The notes beneath the pieces were generated by a model that saw nothing but the letters and a program-made list of their open reading frames with translations, did not search any database and was not told the origin of the DNA. The position numbers and the translations under genes were made by a program. 31,621 bases of DNA from Bacteroidales bacterium (lineage in GTDB: Bacteria; Bacteroidota; Bacteroidia; Bacteroidales; UBA3663), in NCBI GenBank assembly GCA_004557315.1, contig SFEH01000010.1:1-31621 (forward strand), in the 5' to 3' direction. Position 1 is the stretch's first letter, and each line of letters begins with the position of its first letter. This document shows, piece after piece, positions 8,324 to 16,699 of the stretch.

Positions 8324-8356
8324 AAGGCTCCAGAATCTTTTCGGTTCTGGAGCCTT
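8324..8356 (+). terminator. Terminator after tRNA-Leu
   Basis: A perfect 12-bp stem (8324-8335 with 8345-8356) and 9-base loop, followed by GCTGTTTTC. It starts five bases after the tRNA. The T-run is weak and lies only on the plus strand, so it serves the tRNA rather than the convergent efflux operon. Confidence 0.75.
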
Positions 8357-8397
8357 GCTGTTTTCAAATATTGTTGCATAAATCAAACAAGCCAACC

Positions 8398-9558
8398 TTA
8401 CAGCCGTGCTATCTTCTTTATCTCGCGGCGATAGATGAGGCAAGAGGTCAGGAAATAGACGGCACACTGTATCCACAGCCCTCGGTATTCAAACGCCACT
8501 TCGCTCAATCCCGCACCCATACCCTGGAGACGTGCATATCCATGCATTCCGAAGGTCGAAGGGAAGAGGTACGACACATAGCGCCAGAAATCAGGCACTG
8601 CAGCCACAGGCCACGACATGCCGCTGATGAAGAGCAGAGGCACCGACATGAAGACGAAGAGCAGCATGGCATCCTCGCTGCGGAACACAAGAGCCGAAGC
8701 AGTCAGACCCATGAAGATGCATGCCAGCACATAAGGCAGCATGAACTGCAGGAAGGTGCTGTAATCGGCAAGTCGAGGCAGGTCGAACCACGATGTGACA
8801 GCACTGTACATATACACAGCCACAATCAGGAAGATCGGCAGGTAGAGCAGAGTCTTGCCAGCTATCACAGCCAGCGGATTGCGGAACATCTGGTCGTCAA
8901 TCGGCACACCGATGCCACGGTTACTCTCTCGCCATGTACCGATCGAAGTGCCAAGCGACAGGCACAGCAGCTGCTGGATGATGAGCATCATGACAGCCGG
9001 AATGAGGAAGCTGGCAAAGCCCCCTTGCGGATTGTATAGAGGCACGTAGCTATTGGTAACAGGCATCTTGAGGATATCCTCCTGACGGTCGGTCGAGCCA
9101 TGCAGGTGACGCTCAATCTTGATGTCGCCATTCATCTTGAGCGACACATTGCTCGCGGCCAGCAGAGCAGCCTTATAGTAGAGCATGCAGCGCATGTCGC
9201 TATACAGTCCGATATACGTCTGGTCGCCACGGTAGAGCGACTTGCTGAAGTCCGACGGGATGCGCATCACGGCATACACCTCCTCACGCCTCATCAGCTC
9301 CTGCGCCTGGGCCATATCAGTATAATACAGGATATCGACCTCGGCAGTGGCATCGACCAGCCTACAGAACTCGCGGCTATCCGATGAATGGCACTCATCC
9401 ACCACAGCCATCGGTACCTCGCGGGCAGTCTCATTGGTATAGACGAAAGCATAGAGCACAGGATAGATGAACGGCACGATCAGAGCAAAGATCACCAGAC
9501 CCTCGCTCTGCATCAAGAGCTTCAACTCCTCATACCATATATGCATTATTCTTTTCAT
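8398..9558 (-). CDS. ABC-2-type exporter permease, second of pair
   Basis: A 386-residue integral membrane protein of the ABC-2 permease type seen in YhhJ/YbhS-like exporters. One membrane segment near residues 20-40 (VIFALIVPFIYPVLYAFVY) is followed by a large extracytoplasmic domain (about 45-200, with PMAVVDECHS near its start) and a C-terminal cluster of about five membrane segments. Such permeases form the inner-membrane channel of tripartite drug or small-molecule exporters. It is the last gene of a four-gene operon (TolC, HlyD, permease, permease), starting 6 bases after the preceding stop. It is homologous to its neighbour, so the two probably form a heterodimer. No ATPase gene lies in the operon. 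Substrate unknown. Confidence 0.88.
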   Translation of the reverse strand: MKRIMHIWYEELKLLMQSEGLVIFALIVPFIYPVLYAFVYTNETAREVPMAVVDECHSSDSREFCRLVDATAEVDILYYTDMAQAQELMRREEVYAVMRIPSDFSKSLYRGDQTYIGLYSDMRCMLYYKAALLAASNVSLKMNGDIKIERHLHGSTDRQEDILKMPVTNSYVPLYNPQGGFASFLIPAVMMLIIQQLLCLSLGTSIGTWRESNRGIGVPIDDQMFRNPLAVIAGKTLLYLPIFLIVAVYMYSAVTSWFDLPRLADYSTFLQFMLPYVLACIFMGLTASALVFRSEDAMLLFVFMSVPLLFISGMSWPVAAVPDFWRYVSYLFPSTFGMHGYARLQGMGAGLSEVAFEYRGLWIQCAVYFLTSCLIYRREIKKIARL

Positions 9559-9564
9559 TTCTTT

Positions 9565-10719
9565 TCAAGGCTTGTATTTAATCAATAGGAAACCTTTGCG
9601 ATAGCGCTTCATCACTGCGAACGGCAGGAGCATGAAGCAGAGCAGGCCCACGACGTGCATCCACACATAGGCGATGCTGTAGCCATTGAGCGCCTGATTG
9701 CAATATATCAGATAGTAATGGCGCAACGGGAAGAGGTTGCACGCCAACTGCAATACAGGATGCATGGCAGAAACCGGGAAGGTGAAGCCCGAGAGCGAGA
9801 ACGAGAGCACGCTCCACAGCGAGCACACACTCATCGAGAAACGCATCTGACCCAGGAAGAGACCGAACACGAAGATGGCCAGGCCCTGCGAAGCCATCAC
9901 ACCCAACACGCCATAGACCAACATCGGGAAGAGACCCGACTTGCAAGGGAACTCAAGATACTTGTAGAGCCACACGTCGATGAAGAGTATCATCAGCGAA
10001 TAGATGACGGTGATAGGCAGCGTCTTTGCGATAAGCACTGAAGTCTGCGAATGGCCCATCATCTGATAGGTCTGCCTCTGCCTTCCCATCTTCCACTCCT
10101 CACCTATCACATAGCAAGTCAGGAGCATCGTCAGCAGAAAGAGGATACCAGGCAGGATGATGTTGCACAGATACACCGAGTAGTTGAGATACGGATTGCC
10201 CAAGGCATGCTTCTCGATGACGATCGGCTGCACAATGCCCATCACGCGGTCGTTGGTGAGACCGCGTCCCGAGAGCGACTCGCGGGTGATGGATATGCCC
10301 AGGATCTCGGCAGCCATGCGCATGTCTTTCATCAGTAGCGCACTCGGCACGAAATATGTCTCGTTGGTATATAAGGCTACATGAGGCTGACGACCCGACA
10401 CGGCATCTTCGGTCATGCCCTCCGGTATGAGGAAGATGGCATAGACCTCGCCTCGCATCATAGCCTCGCGCGCATCCGAGAAGTTGTGGAAGTGAGCGAC
10501 GATGTCGGTCTGCTCCATTGCATCCATCGTTCGGATGAAAGTGCGAGACACCTGCGTATCGTCCTCATCCACGACGGCAGCCGGCAAGTCGGTCGGCAGA
10601 CCCTCCCACATCAGTGTCGTGAAGAAAAAGACACAGACCAGCGGCGCTACCAACAGGCAGAACAGAAACATTGGCCGACGCAGATACGTCTTAATTTCGC
10701 GTAAACAGATTTTCAGCAT
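9565..10719 (-). CDS. ABC-2-type exporter permease, first of pair
   Basis: A 384-residue membrane protein with the same layout as the next gene: a membrane segment at about 16-37 (PMFLFCLLVAPLVCVFFFT), an external domain starting PAAVVDEDDTQ, then membrane segments filling roughly 185-375. Both permeases share the AVVDE motif and a REEVYAV/RGEVYAI-type segment, so they are diverged duplicates. The gene starts 12 bases after the HlyD-like gene stops. It is likely the partner permease of one exporter with the HlyD adaptor and TolC-like channel. The nucleotide-binding subunit must come from elsewhere or be absent. Confidence 0.88.
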   Translation of the reverse strand: MLKICLREIKTYLRRPMFLFCLLVAPLVCVFFFTTLMWEGLPTDLPAAVVDEDDTQVSRTFIRTMDAMEQTDIVAHFHNFSDAREAMMRGEVYAIFLIPEGMTEDAVSGRQPHVALYTNETYFVPSALLMKDMRMAAEILGISITRESLSGRGLTNDRVMGIVQPIVIEKHALGNPYLNYSVYLCNIILPGILFLLTMLLTCYVIGEEWKMGRQRQTYQMMGHSQTSVLIAKTLPITVIYSLMILFIDVWLYKYLEFPCKSGLFPMLVYGVLGVMASQGLAIFVFGLFLGQMRFSMSVCSLWSVLSFSLSGFTFPVSAMHPVLQLACNLFPLRHYYLIYCNQALNGYSIAYVWMHVVGLLCFMLLPFAVMKRYRKGFLLIKYKP

Positions 10720-10731
10720 TATAGATTATCT

Positions 10732-11715
10732 TTATTGAATTATCGCCGTCATGCCCGAGCGCACATCCTTCAGATCAGTACCATCCACAGGCACAGCCCT
10801 TACCTCAAACATCTTGAGGTCATAACCGTCGCTTGCCTTTGTAGCCTTCCAGACAGCAAAGTCACCTACATTCTTGATACGGGTGATGCGCACGCGTATG
10901 GTCTTGTCAAAAGCAGGGATATAGGCATCCTTCTCCGTACCGACGGTGATGCCAGGCAGGAAGTCCTCGCGCACGTTGAACGACAGCGACAGCTTGCCCG
11001 TCATTGCCACGTTCATTATAGGCGCACCACTGCCCACCAGTTCACCCAGCTCCGGGAAGATCTCGGTGACTTCTCCATCAGCCATGGCAGTAAGCACAGT
11101 CTCGTTGATATACGACGACACCTCCGAAACAGCACCCTCGGCCTGCTTCACCTTGGCATTGGCAGCCTTCTTGTCCTCATATCTTACGCCATTCTTTGCC
11201 ATTTCATACTGCGACTTGGCAGCCTTCTCTGTTGCCACCATTGCCTCATACTGTGCCTTGGCCTCATCGTGCTTCTGTGCCGACACCACACCTTTCTCAA
11301 AAAGGTTGGCAACGCGCTTGTAGCTCTTCTCTGCCACATCCAGACCAGCCTTGGCCTTCTGCCACATCTCGTATGCACCGGCAATCTGCTCCTTCTGGGC
11401 ACCATTGCGGGCCTTCTCGTCGAGTGCCTGGGCAGCCTCATACAGAGCCGACGCCTGATCGAGCTTGGCAGACACGTCAGGAGCCTCAAGGATGACGAGC
11501 GTATCGCCCTTGCGCACCATATCGCCCTCACCTACGCGAATCTCCAGCACACGACCCGGCACCTTGCTCGAAACGCGGTAGTCGGTAGTCTCCACCTGAC
11601 CCTGAATGAATTCGGCACGGTCAGGCAGACAAAGGCCGACAACAATCAAAACAACAATCGCTATGACAATGACAGCAGCAAACACGGTTGCTGCTCCAGC
11701 AGCTTTCTTATTCAT
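10732..11715 (-). CDS. HlyD/EmrA-family periplasmic adaptor (membrane fusion protein)
   Basis: A 327-residue protein with one N-terminal membrane anchor (residues about 7-30, rich in V and I), a first half-lipoyl/barrel strand (SSKVPGRVLEIRVGEGDMVRKGDTL), a long alpha-helical coiled-coil hairpin (about 80-200, rich in A, K, E and Q), and a returning lipoyl and beta-barrel part (TAMADGEVTEIFPELGELVGSGAPI). This is the standard adaptor that links an inner-membrane transporter to a TolC-like channel. It lies between the TolC-like gene (60-base gap) and the permeases (12-base gap), which fixes its role as the bridge of this exporter. Confidence 0.93.
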   Translation of the reverse strand: MNKKAAGAATVFAAVIVIAIVVLIVVGLCLPDRAEFIQGQVETTDYRVSSKVPGRVLEIRVGEGDMVRKGDTLVILEAPDVSAKLDQASALYEAAQALDEKARNGAQKEQIAGAYEMWQKAKAGLDVAEKSYKRVANLFEKGVVSAQKHDEAKAQYEAMVATEKAAKSQYEMAKNGVRYEDKKAANAKVKQAEGAVSEVSSYINETVLTAMADGEVTEIFPELGELVGSGAPIMNVAMTGKLSLSFNVREDFLPGITVGTEKDAYIPAFDKTIRVRITRIKNVGDFAVWKATKASDGYDLKMFEVRAVPVDGTDLKDVRSGMTAIIQ

Positions 11716-11775
11716 AGTAGTATAATATAAAGATGTATTTAATCAATAACTCCTTTTTATCCAATTCTCCTTCGA

Positions 11776-13242
11776 TCAGATCACACCCATCGCGCGCTTG
11801 AGGTTGAGTTCAGCCAGGCATCGGTCGATGCGAGCAGCGATGACAGTCGAACGAGCCGAGAGCCAAGCGGTCTGTGCAGCGAGCACATTGCTCACCGGAA
11901 TCACACCCTCGCTCAATCCGAGGTTGGCGAATCGGAGGTTCTCCTCGGCTTCAGCCATGCTGCGCTGGGCAGTCTCCTCGCGGTTGGTAGCCTCGAGCAG
12001 CTTCTGCGAGCACTGGGTAGTCTGCAGCTCAATCTTCTCGCACACGTCCTCGAGCGTGAGTTCCGAGATGCGCGCCTCTGTCTTGGCAGCACGCACCTTA
12101 TAGCAGCCCTCGCCCCAGTTGATGAGAGGCACATTGACCATCACGCCTACGCTCCACATGCCCTTGAACTTCCGTTCGAAGCTGTTATAGACCGACGGAT
12201 TGCTCCACAGGTATCCCGCATTGAGCGCAACCTTTGGCAGGAAGTCCGAACGCACCACCTTGACCTTCTCGTTGTTGACCTTGGTGAGCAGGCTGAGCGC
12301 GCGCAGCTCCGGACGGCTCTCCATGGCAGTGCCCACACAGTCGGCAGCAGGCAGGGCAGCCGAACCCAGAGGCATAGTCATGACATCGTCGGTCGGGTGA
12401 ACCTCGGTATTGACATCAATGCCACAGAGCTGACAGAGCAGCATACGCGAGAGCGCCAGGCCATTGTCAATCTGTATCAGCGTCACGTCAGCCTCATTCT
12501 TCTTCACCTTCACGCTCAATCCATCAGCCTTCGTTGCCAGTCCGCCCTCGATGAGCTGTTCAACGTTATAGTCGAGCGTATCAATGAGCTTCTTGTATCC
12601 CAAAGCCAGTTCGCGCTTGCTTTCGAGCGACACTATCTGCCAGTAGGCAGTCTCGACCTGCACCACCAGGTCCTGCATCTTCTGGTCCGACTGTGCCTTT
12701 GCAATCTGCTCGGCATATCGTGTGATATTGTTATATGCCACTATCTTGCCGCCCATATAGAGAGGCTGTGTAAGCATGATAGCCGCAGCCGTGGTGTTGC
12801 GCGTGTCGGTATGCAGCGCATCCACCAGCCCCTGACCCAACTGATTGATCTCGGGCACGAGCTGCGAGGCGAGGCCACCGAGCTGTTGGAAGAGCGATGC
12901 AAACTGCGGGTTCTGTGCAGCCATGTTCTGGATGATAGGGCCAGCCTTCTCACCCATCGTCGTACCCATGTTGCTGAGGGCATCCTTCTGCTCGTCGCTC
13001 AAGAGCGACAGCTGTTTCTCGGTGCGCACATATGCACCCGTTGCATCGACCCTTGGCAGATAATGAGTGAACGCCTCCTTGCGGTTGAGCGTAGCCACAT
13101 CCTCCTTCATCTGCGCTATGGTCAGATCCTTGTTGTTTCTCACGGCAAGAGCCAGACAGCTGTCCAGACTCAAGGAGATACTCTGGGCCCTTGCGCCTGC
13201 CATCATTGCCAATGCGAAAAAGATAATTGCGATTTTTCTCAT
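11776..13242 (-). CDS. TolC-family outer-membrane efflux protein
   Basis: A 488-residue outer-membrane factor with a Sec signal peptide (MRKIAIIFFALAMMAGARA-Q). It starts SLDSCLALAVRNNKDL, the typical first helix of TolC-family proteins, has two repeated helical/beta halves (ITRYAEQIAKAQ and LTLEDVCEKIELQ regions), and contains LINWGEGCYKVRAA, a family-typical stretch. A Gln/Leu/Gly-rich insert lies at about residues 95-135 (NMAAQNPQFASLFQQLGGLA). It forms the outer-membrane exit duct for the HlyD/ABC-2 exporter. It is the first gene of the operon and is divergent from the AraC-type regulator. Confidence 0.93.
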   Translation of the reverse strand: MRKIAIIFFALAMMAGARAQSISLSLDSCLALAVRNNKDLTIAQMKEDVATLNRKEAFTHYLPRVDATGAYVRTEKQLSLLSDEQKDALSNMGTTMGEKAGPIIQNMAAQNPQFASLFQQLGGLASQLVPEINQLGQGLVDALHTDTRNTTAAAIMLTQPLYMGGKIVAYNNITRYAEQIAKAQSDQKMQDLVVQVETAYWQIVSLESKRELALGYKKLIDTLDYNVEQLIEGGLATKADGLSVKVKKNEADVTLIQIDNGLALSRMLLCQLCGIDVNTEVHPTDDVMTMPLGSAALPAADCVGTAMESRPELRALSLLTKVNNEKVKVVRSDFLPKVALNAGYLWSNPSVYNSFERKFKGMWSVGVMVNVPLINWGEGCYKVRAAKTEARISELTLEDVCEKIELQTTQCSQKLLEATNREETAQRSMAEAEENLRFANLGLSEGVIPVSNVLAAQTAWLSARSTVIAARIDRCLAELNLKRAMGVI

Positions 13243-13283
13243 TATTTTATAATTTATAGTTTCTGAATATCAGTTTTCAAGCG

Positions 13284-13291
13284 CAAAGTTA
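13284..13291 (-). promoter_or_regulatory. -7 element of the efflux operon
   Basis: On the minus strand TAACTTTG matches the -7 consensus, about 40 bases before the TolC-like ATG. The -33 position reads TTTT rather than TTTG, which suggests a weaker promoter that may depend on an activator. The AraC-type regulator next door is the obvious candidate (inferred). Confidence 0.55.
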
Positions 13292-13375
13292 AGCTTATAT
13301 TCGATACGAAAAAAGGAGCAAAAGTCGCATAAATTGGACATATTTTCGTATTTAATCACTTTTAACACAAATTTA

Positions 13376-13407
13376 TTTGCCAATTTTTCCTTTTTCGCTT
13401 ACTTTTG
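13376..13407 (+). promoter_or_regulatory. Promoter of the AraC-type regulator
   Basis: TTTG (13376-13379), 20 bases, TACTTTTG (13400-13407): a strong consensus pair. It puts transcription start near 13414, about 12 bases before the ATG at 13426. This rules out the upstream TTG at 13405, which lies inside the -7 element. Confidence 0.75.
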
Positions 13408-13425
13408 CGCAAAAACATCCGACAA

Positions 13426-14346
13426 ATGAAGCTGAATAAGATAACAATCGACCAACTTCGCATGCTTGGCGGCAAGAATCTGATTGACTACAAAGGCAAG
13501 ATGATCATCTTCGACCACATTGCCAGGGAGTATCTTTTTGAGGAGCCATGCCGCATCGACGCAGTGACCATCCTGATCTGCACGAGTGGCACGCTCAACT
13601 ATGTAGTCAACCTCGAGCAGAACACAGTGAGCGGCTCGAGCGTCCTGATCAACATGCCCGAGAACATCATCCAGTTCAAGAGTGCCGAGAACCTTGAGGC
13701 ATACGCCATCCTCATCTCGTCCGACATGATACGATCCCTCCCCTACGATACCCTGCAGCGTGCCAGCAAGTACCTGCCAATGGAACAGCTTCTTCAGGCA
13801 CCCATCCCCATTGAGCGCATCCGCACTATCAAGCCCTATTTCGACCTGCTCAAGACCTGCATCGATAAGCCCATGCAGGAGACCGACGAGATAGTCAAGA
13901 TGCTGCTTCAGGCGTTTTTGGTGACAGTGGTAGGCATGGTGCGCGAACAGCGATCGCAGACCGACACCGACCATGGTAAGCGCGTGTCGAAAGGCTCTAA
14001 CCTGCTCTACGAGCGTTTCAGGGAACTGCTCTCCAAGCACCATCAGAGCGAGCGAACCGTGCAGTTCTATGCCGAGAAACTGTGCGTCACGCCCAAATAC
14101 CTGTCGATGGCAGTCAAGGAATACAGTGGACGTAAGCCACTCGATTGGATCAGCGAATACGTGATAGCCGAAGCCAAGTCGCTCCTCTACTACTCGCAGA
14201 TTCCAGCCCAGGAGGTAGCCTTCCGCCTCAACTTCCCGTCCCAGTCAGCATTCGGCAAGTTCTTCAAGCAGAAGACTGGCTATTCGCCAAGGCAATATGC
14301 TAAACTAATCGAGAATACTCCTCAATCCATCAATCACAAACAATAG
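13426..14346 (+). CDS. AraC-family transcriptional regulator of the efflux operon
   Basis: About 306 residues from the ATG at 13426. The N-terminal half is a cupin-like sensor domain (VTILICTSGTLNYVVN, SSVLINMPENI). The C-terminal 100 residues are the double helix-turn-helix AraC domain, with VQFYAEKLCVTPKYLSMAVKEYSG, EVAFRLNFPSQSAFGKFFKQKTGYSP and RQYAKL. The gene is divergent from the TolC/HlyD/ABC-2 operon with only about 180 bases between the two starts. By genomic convention it most likely controls that operon in response to an exported compound; the ligand is unknown. A terminator at 14467-14496 ends the transcript. Confidence 0.92.
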   Translation: MKLNKITIDQLRMLGGKNLIDYKGKMIIFDHIAREYLFEEPCRIDAVTILICTSGTLNYVVNLEQNTVSGSSVLINMPENIIQFKSAENLEAYAILISSDMIRSLPYDTLQRASKYLPMEQLLQAPIPIERIRTIKPYFDLLKTCIDKPMQETDEIVKMLLQAFLVTVVGMVREQRSQTDTDHGKRVSKGSNLLYERFRELLSKHHQSERTVQFYAEKLCVTPKYLSMAVKEYSGRKPLDWISEYVIAEAKSLLYYSQIPAQEVAFRLNFPSQSAFGKFFKQKTGYSPRQYAKLIENTPQSINHKQ

Positions 14347-14382
14347 ATCACAAAAATTGAGATGATAATAATGTCTTGGATA

Positions 14383-14475
14383 TTCGCTCTTTGATAAATC
14401 AAATCGAGCAGACCTTACTTTTCTATGCATAGAAACTATGCGTCACGTCCAATAACATCGACAATTAGTCACGGA
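14383..14475 (+). pseudogene. Decayed remnant of an AraC-type DNA-binding domain
   Basis: Downstream of the intact regulator, 14421-14451 matches 14065-14095 inside that gene at 27 of 31 bases without gaps, and weaker similarity extends on both sides. Translated in the matching frame it reads FYA-stop-KLCVT, against FYAEKLCVT in the intact gene, with another stop soon after. Upstream, RSLINQIEQTLLFYA lines up with FRELLSKHHQSERTVQFYA. This is the scar of a second, related AraC gene or of a partial duplication. It is non-coding now. Confidence 0.65.
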
Positions 14476-14496
14476 ACATTCCAATCCGTGGCTTTT
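14467..14496 (+). terminator. Terminator after the AraC-type gene
   Basis: A nine-pair stem (14467-14475 with 14485-14493, one G-U) and 9-base loop, followed by TTTTATAAATTATTTATT. Its left arm lies at the end of the AraC remnant. Confidence 0.65.
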
Positions 14497-14563
14497 ATAA
14501 ATTATTTATTGAATTAAACGGTAAAAAAAAGACAAAATAGTATATAAATATAATAATTATCAT

Positions 14564-14571
14564 TACTTTTG
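14564..14571 (+). promoter_or_regulatory. -7 element of the NusG-like gene
   Basis: TACTTTTG matches the -7 consensus 43 bases before the ATG at 14615. No TTTG is present at the -33 spacing. The upstream stretch is very A/T rich. Confidence 0.5.
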
Positions 14572-14614
14572 TGCAAATAATTATCAAGTCTTAATAATAG
14601 GATAACATTGGTTT

Positions 14615-15169
14615 ATGATGGAAGCAGAGCAAAAACCCTACTACTGGTATGTGATTCGCGATATGAAGCGACCCAATGCCCACGATTCTGGATACATTGC
14701 ATTAATGGAGATGACGGAATTGAACGATGACTTGTTTATTCCCCTCAAGCAGATGGTCTATAATCAGTTTGGCAAGCGCATAGTCAAGCAGATTCCGCTA
14801 TTCCAGGATCTAATATTCATACGTCGTCCCCGCCAAGAAATAGAAGCCATCTTGAGGCAGATTCCATCGCTTCAATTCCGTTTCGTAAAGGGCAAACAAG
14901 CAACCCCTATGACAGTCCCAGCCGCCTCAATGAACACTTTCATCGCAGCTGTCCAATCTACAACCGATGTAATCTACTACGCTCTCAACGACGTCTCTGA
15001 GAAGCTATATGGTAAACGCATCCGCATCATTGGCGGTAAGCTACACGGTATCGAAGGCCGACTTCTTAGCCGACAAGGCAGCAAAGTCAAACGCCTAATC
15101 GTCGAGCTCCTTGAGTGCAATCTCGCAGCTGCCGTGACAGTAGAGCCAGACTGTATACAGATACTATAA
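14615..15169 (+). CDS. NusG-like transcription antiterminator (UpxY-like)
   Basis: A 184-residue protein with a NusG N-terminal domain (YYWYVIRDMKRPNA, DLFIPLKQM, LFQDLIFIRRPRQEIEAIL) and a C-terminal KOW domain (GKRIRIIGGKLHGIEGRLL, then VEPDCIQIL). It is a specialised NusG paralogue of the UpxY type, which in Bacteroides binds the elongating polymerase and lets it read through the leader of capsule or exopolysaccharide operons. UpxY genes normally head such operons. This one stands alone: a strong terminator follows 26 bases after the stop and the next gene converges. Two adjacent ATG codons (14615, 14618) can serve as start. It may act in trans on a distant operon (inferred). Confidence 0.85.
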   Translation: MMEAEQKPYYWYVIRDMKRPNAHDSGYIALMEMTELNDDLFIPLKQMVYNQFGKRIVKQIPLFQDLIFIRRPRQEIEAILRQIPSLQFRFVKGKQATPMTVPAASMNTFIAAVQSTTDVIYYALNDVSEKLYGKRIRIIGGKLHGIEGRLLSRQGSKVKRLIVELLECNLAAAVTVEPDCIQIL

Positions 15170-15195
15170 TGATACCAGAACCTATATTTATCAAA

Positions 15196-15234
15196 AAAAA
15201 AGGATGGGGGTCAAAAGACCTGCCATCCTTTTTT
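15196..15234. terminator. Bidirectional terminator between convergent genes
   Basis: A 12-bp perfect outer stem (15196-15207 with 15223-15234) has A-runs on the left and T-runs on the right, and an inner GGTC-AAAA-GACC hairpin. It can terminate both the NusG-like gene (plus) and the GH43 gene (minus). Confidence 0.85.
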
Positions 15235-15238
15235 ATTA

Positions 15239-16696
15239 TTAATGCTGGCGGAAATTCCATTTGGAATTGTCGCTATGGAAATCGTATTTGGCGAGCGTTG
15301 GATTGCTGTCGCTCTGACTGTAGATGCAGTATTTGGTGTTGTCGCCTTCCTTGCCAGGGATCTGCTTTGGCATGATGCGATAGGTGCCATCGGTGAGCTG
15401 CTCGATACGCCATAGCTGATTGTCAGCTCCTGTGTATTCAGGGACAGTCTCTAGTTCGAGGTCGGCTGTGGCTGCGAGGGCACGGTTGGTGCCGGCGATG
15501 GTGATCTTGAAATATGGGTCGCTCAAGTAACCACCGGCTTCTGGCACTGCCGTAATCTGCCACTTCTGGTGCGGACGGAACATATAGTCGCTGCATCGAA
15601 CTGTGGTGTTGCCCTTTGGCCATGTGTCGATCACGTCTTCAAGTTTCTGAACCTCGAGCGACTTGTATGGCTCGGCAGGATCCATGTTCCAATGGTTGGC
15701 ACGCTCAACCTGCTGACGCACGAAATCGACCTCGAGTTCGAGAGAATAGCCACGACGTTCAGACTCGATCGAATAGACACCTTCCTTGAAATGCTCGCCT
15801 GCTACAGGCCAGTTGTTGCGCCAGAGGAGAGGACGAACATCGAGCACGCTGCGAGCACTGCGGTCGTAGTCAGCCTCGAAGTGGCACGACATGATCTGCA
15901 CGCCTTCGTCGATGATGGTGCGTCCGAAGTGTCCAGCACCTGTCTTGCGGTTGCCTGCTGCTATCACCATTCTGCCTCCTCCTTCGAGCATGTCGCGTCC
16001 GACATTGTCGATGAATGGGCCTTCAGGGTTGCGCGAACGTCCCACGACGATGTTGTAGGTTGAGTTGACACCATCGCAGCATGTGCCGTGTGTACCGAGA
16101 AGATAGTACCAGCCATCTTCATACATCATGACCGATGCCTCACAGTCGATCGCCACATCCTTATCGACTGCGCCTTCAAGTCGTCCGCCTGTCTTTGGAT
16201 CGAGCTCCACCTGACGGATATTGCCGAAATAGGTGCCATAGGTAATGAAGAGGCGTCCTGAAGTAGGGTCGAGCAGGAAGCCGATGTCGATGGCATCACA
16301 ATCCTCATCGTATTTCGAAGATGCCACCTCAATAGGTTCAGAGTAGTTGAAGACTGGTGAAGAAGGGTCGAGCGAGAGGTTCCAGCGCGTGAGGACGTGA
16401 CCCTCGTGTCCGCCGCCAAGTCCGCCGCCTGTCGAAGAATAGCCGATGAGATATCGGTCACCGATCTTCACTACATCTGGAGCAGCTCCTGCACCCGTCT
16501 TTATGCGCTTATCGACCATCCAAGTCCATCCGTCTTCGGTGCAGATACCTCCGCCTCCAGTGCCGAATGTCCACCACTTGCCATCGCTGAAAGTAAGGGT
16601 TGCTGGGTCATGAATCCATGGCTGACCTATCTGAGCCTCTGCATTGCCTGCAGCCATCAGGGCAACGAATGCGCCTGCGTAAATAATCTTCTTCAT
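15239..16696 (-). CDS. Secreted GH43 family glycosidase with C-terminal ricin-type domain
   Basis: A 485-residue protein with a Sec signal peptide (cut near AEA-QIG). Residues about 25-320 form a GH43 five-bladed propeller. Candidate catalytic residues are Asp30 in IHDPATL (base), Asp137 in DAIDIGF (pKa modulator) and Glu186 in DCEASVM (acid). The blade motifs WWTFGTG, LFITYGTYFG and WYYLLGTHG fit arabinan endo-1,5-alpha-L-arabinosidases, though beta-xylosidase or alpha-arabinofuranosidase activity is also possible. From about residue 375 a lectin-like part shows QxW-type repeats (DNQLWRIEQL, NSKWNF), probably a carbohydrate-binding beta-trefoil. It is co-transcribed with the 251-residue gene, 3 bases downstream of its stop. 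It likely acts on pectic arabinan or arabinoxylan side chains. Confidence 0.9.
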   Translation of the reverse strand: MKKIIYAGAFVALMAAGNAEAQIGQPWIHDPATLTFSDGKWWTFGTGGGGICTEDGWTWMVDKRIKTGAGAAPDVVKIGDRYLIGYSSTGGGLGGGHEGHVLTRWNLSLDPSSPVFNYSEPIEVASSKYDEDCDAIDIGFLLDPTSGRLFITYGTYFGNIRQVELDPKTGGRLEGAVDKDVAIDCEASVMMYEDGWYYLLGTHGTCCDGVNSTYNIVVGRSRNPEGPFIDNVGRDMLEGGGRMVIAAGNRKTGAGHFGRTIIDEGVQIMSCHFEADYDRSARSVLDVRPLLWRNNWPVAGEHFKEGVYSIESERRGYSLELEVDFVRQQVERANHWNMDPAEPYKSLEVQKLEDVIDTWPKGNTTVRCSDYMFRPHQKWQITAVPEAGGYLSDPYFKITIAGTNRALAATADLELETVPEYTGADNQLWRIEQLTDGTYRIMPKQIPGKEGDNTKYCIYSQSDSNPTLAKYDFHSDNSKWNFRQH

Positions 16697-16699
16697 GAC

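Noticed and set aside
8293..9039. A 248-codon open frame after the tRNA
   Set aside because: It starts inside the tRNA, runs antisense to the permease gene and has the skewed His/Arg/Gln composition of a shadow frame.
13405..13425. Upstream TTG start for the efflux regulator
   Set aside because: It lies inside the -7 promoter element, so it would not be on the transcript.
14421..14434. Perfect 14-base palindrome TTCTATGCATAGAA as a regulator site
   Set aside because: It falls inside the AraC-derived fossil and is explained by two substitutions in that copy.
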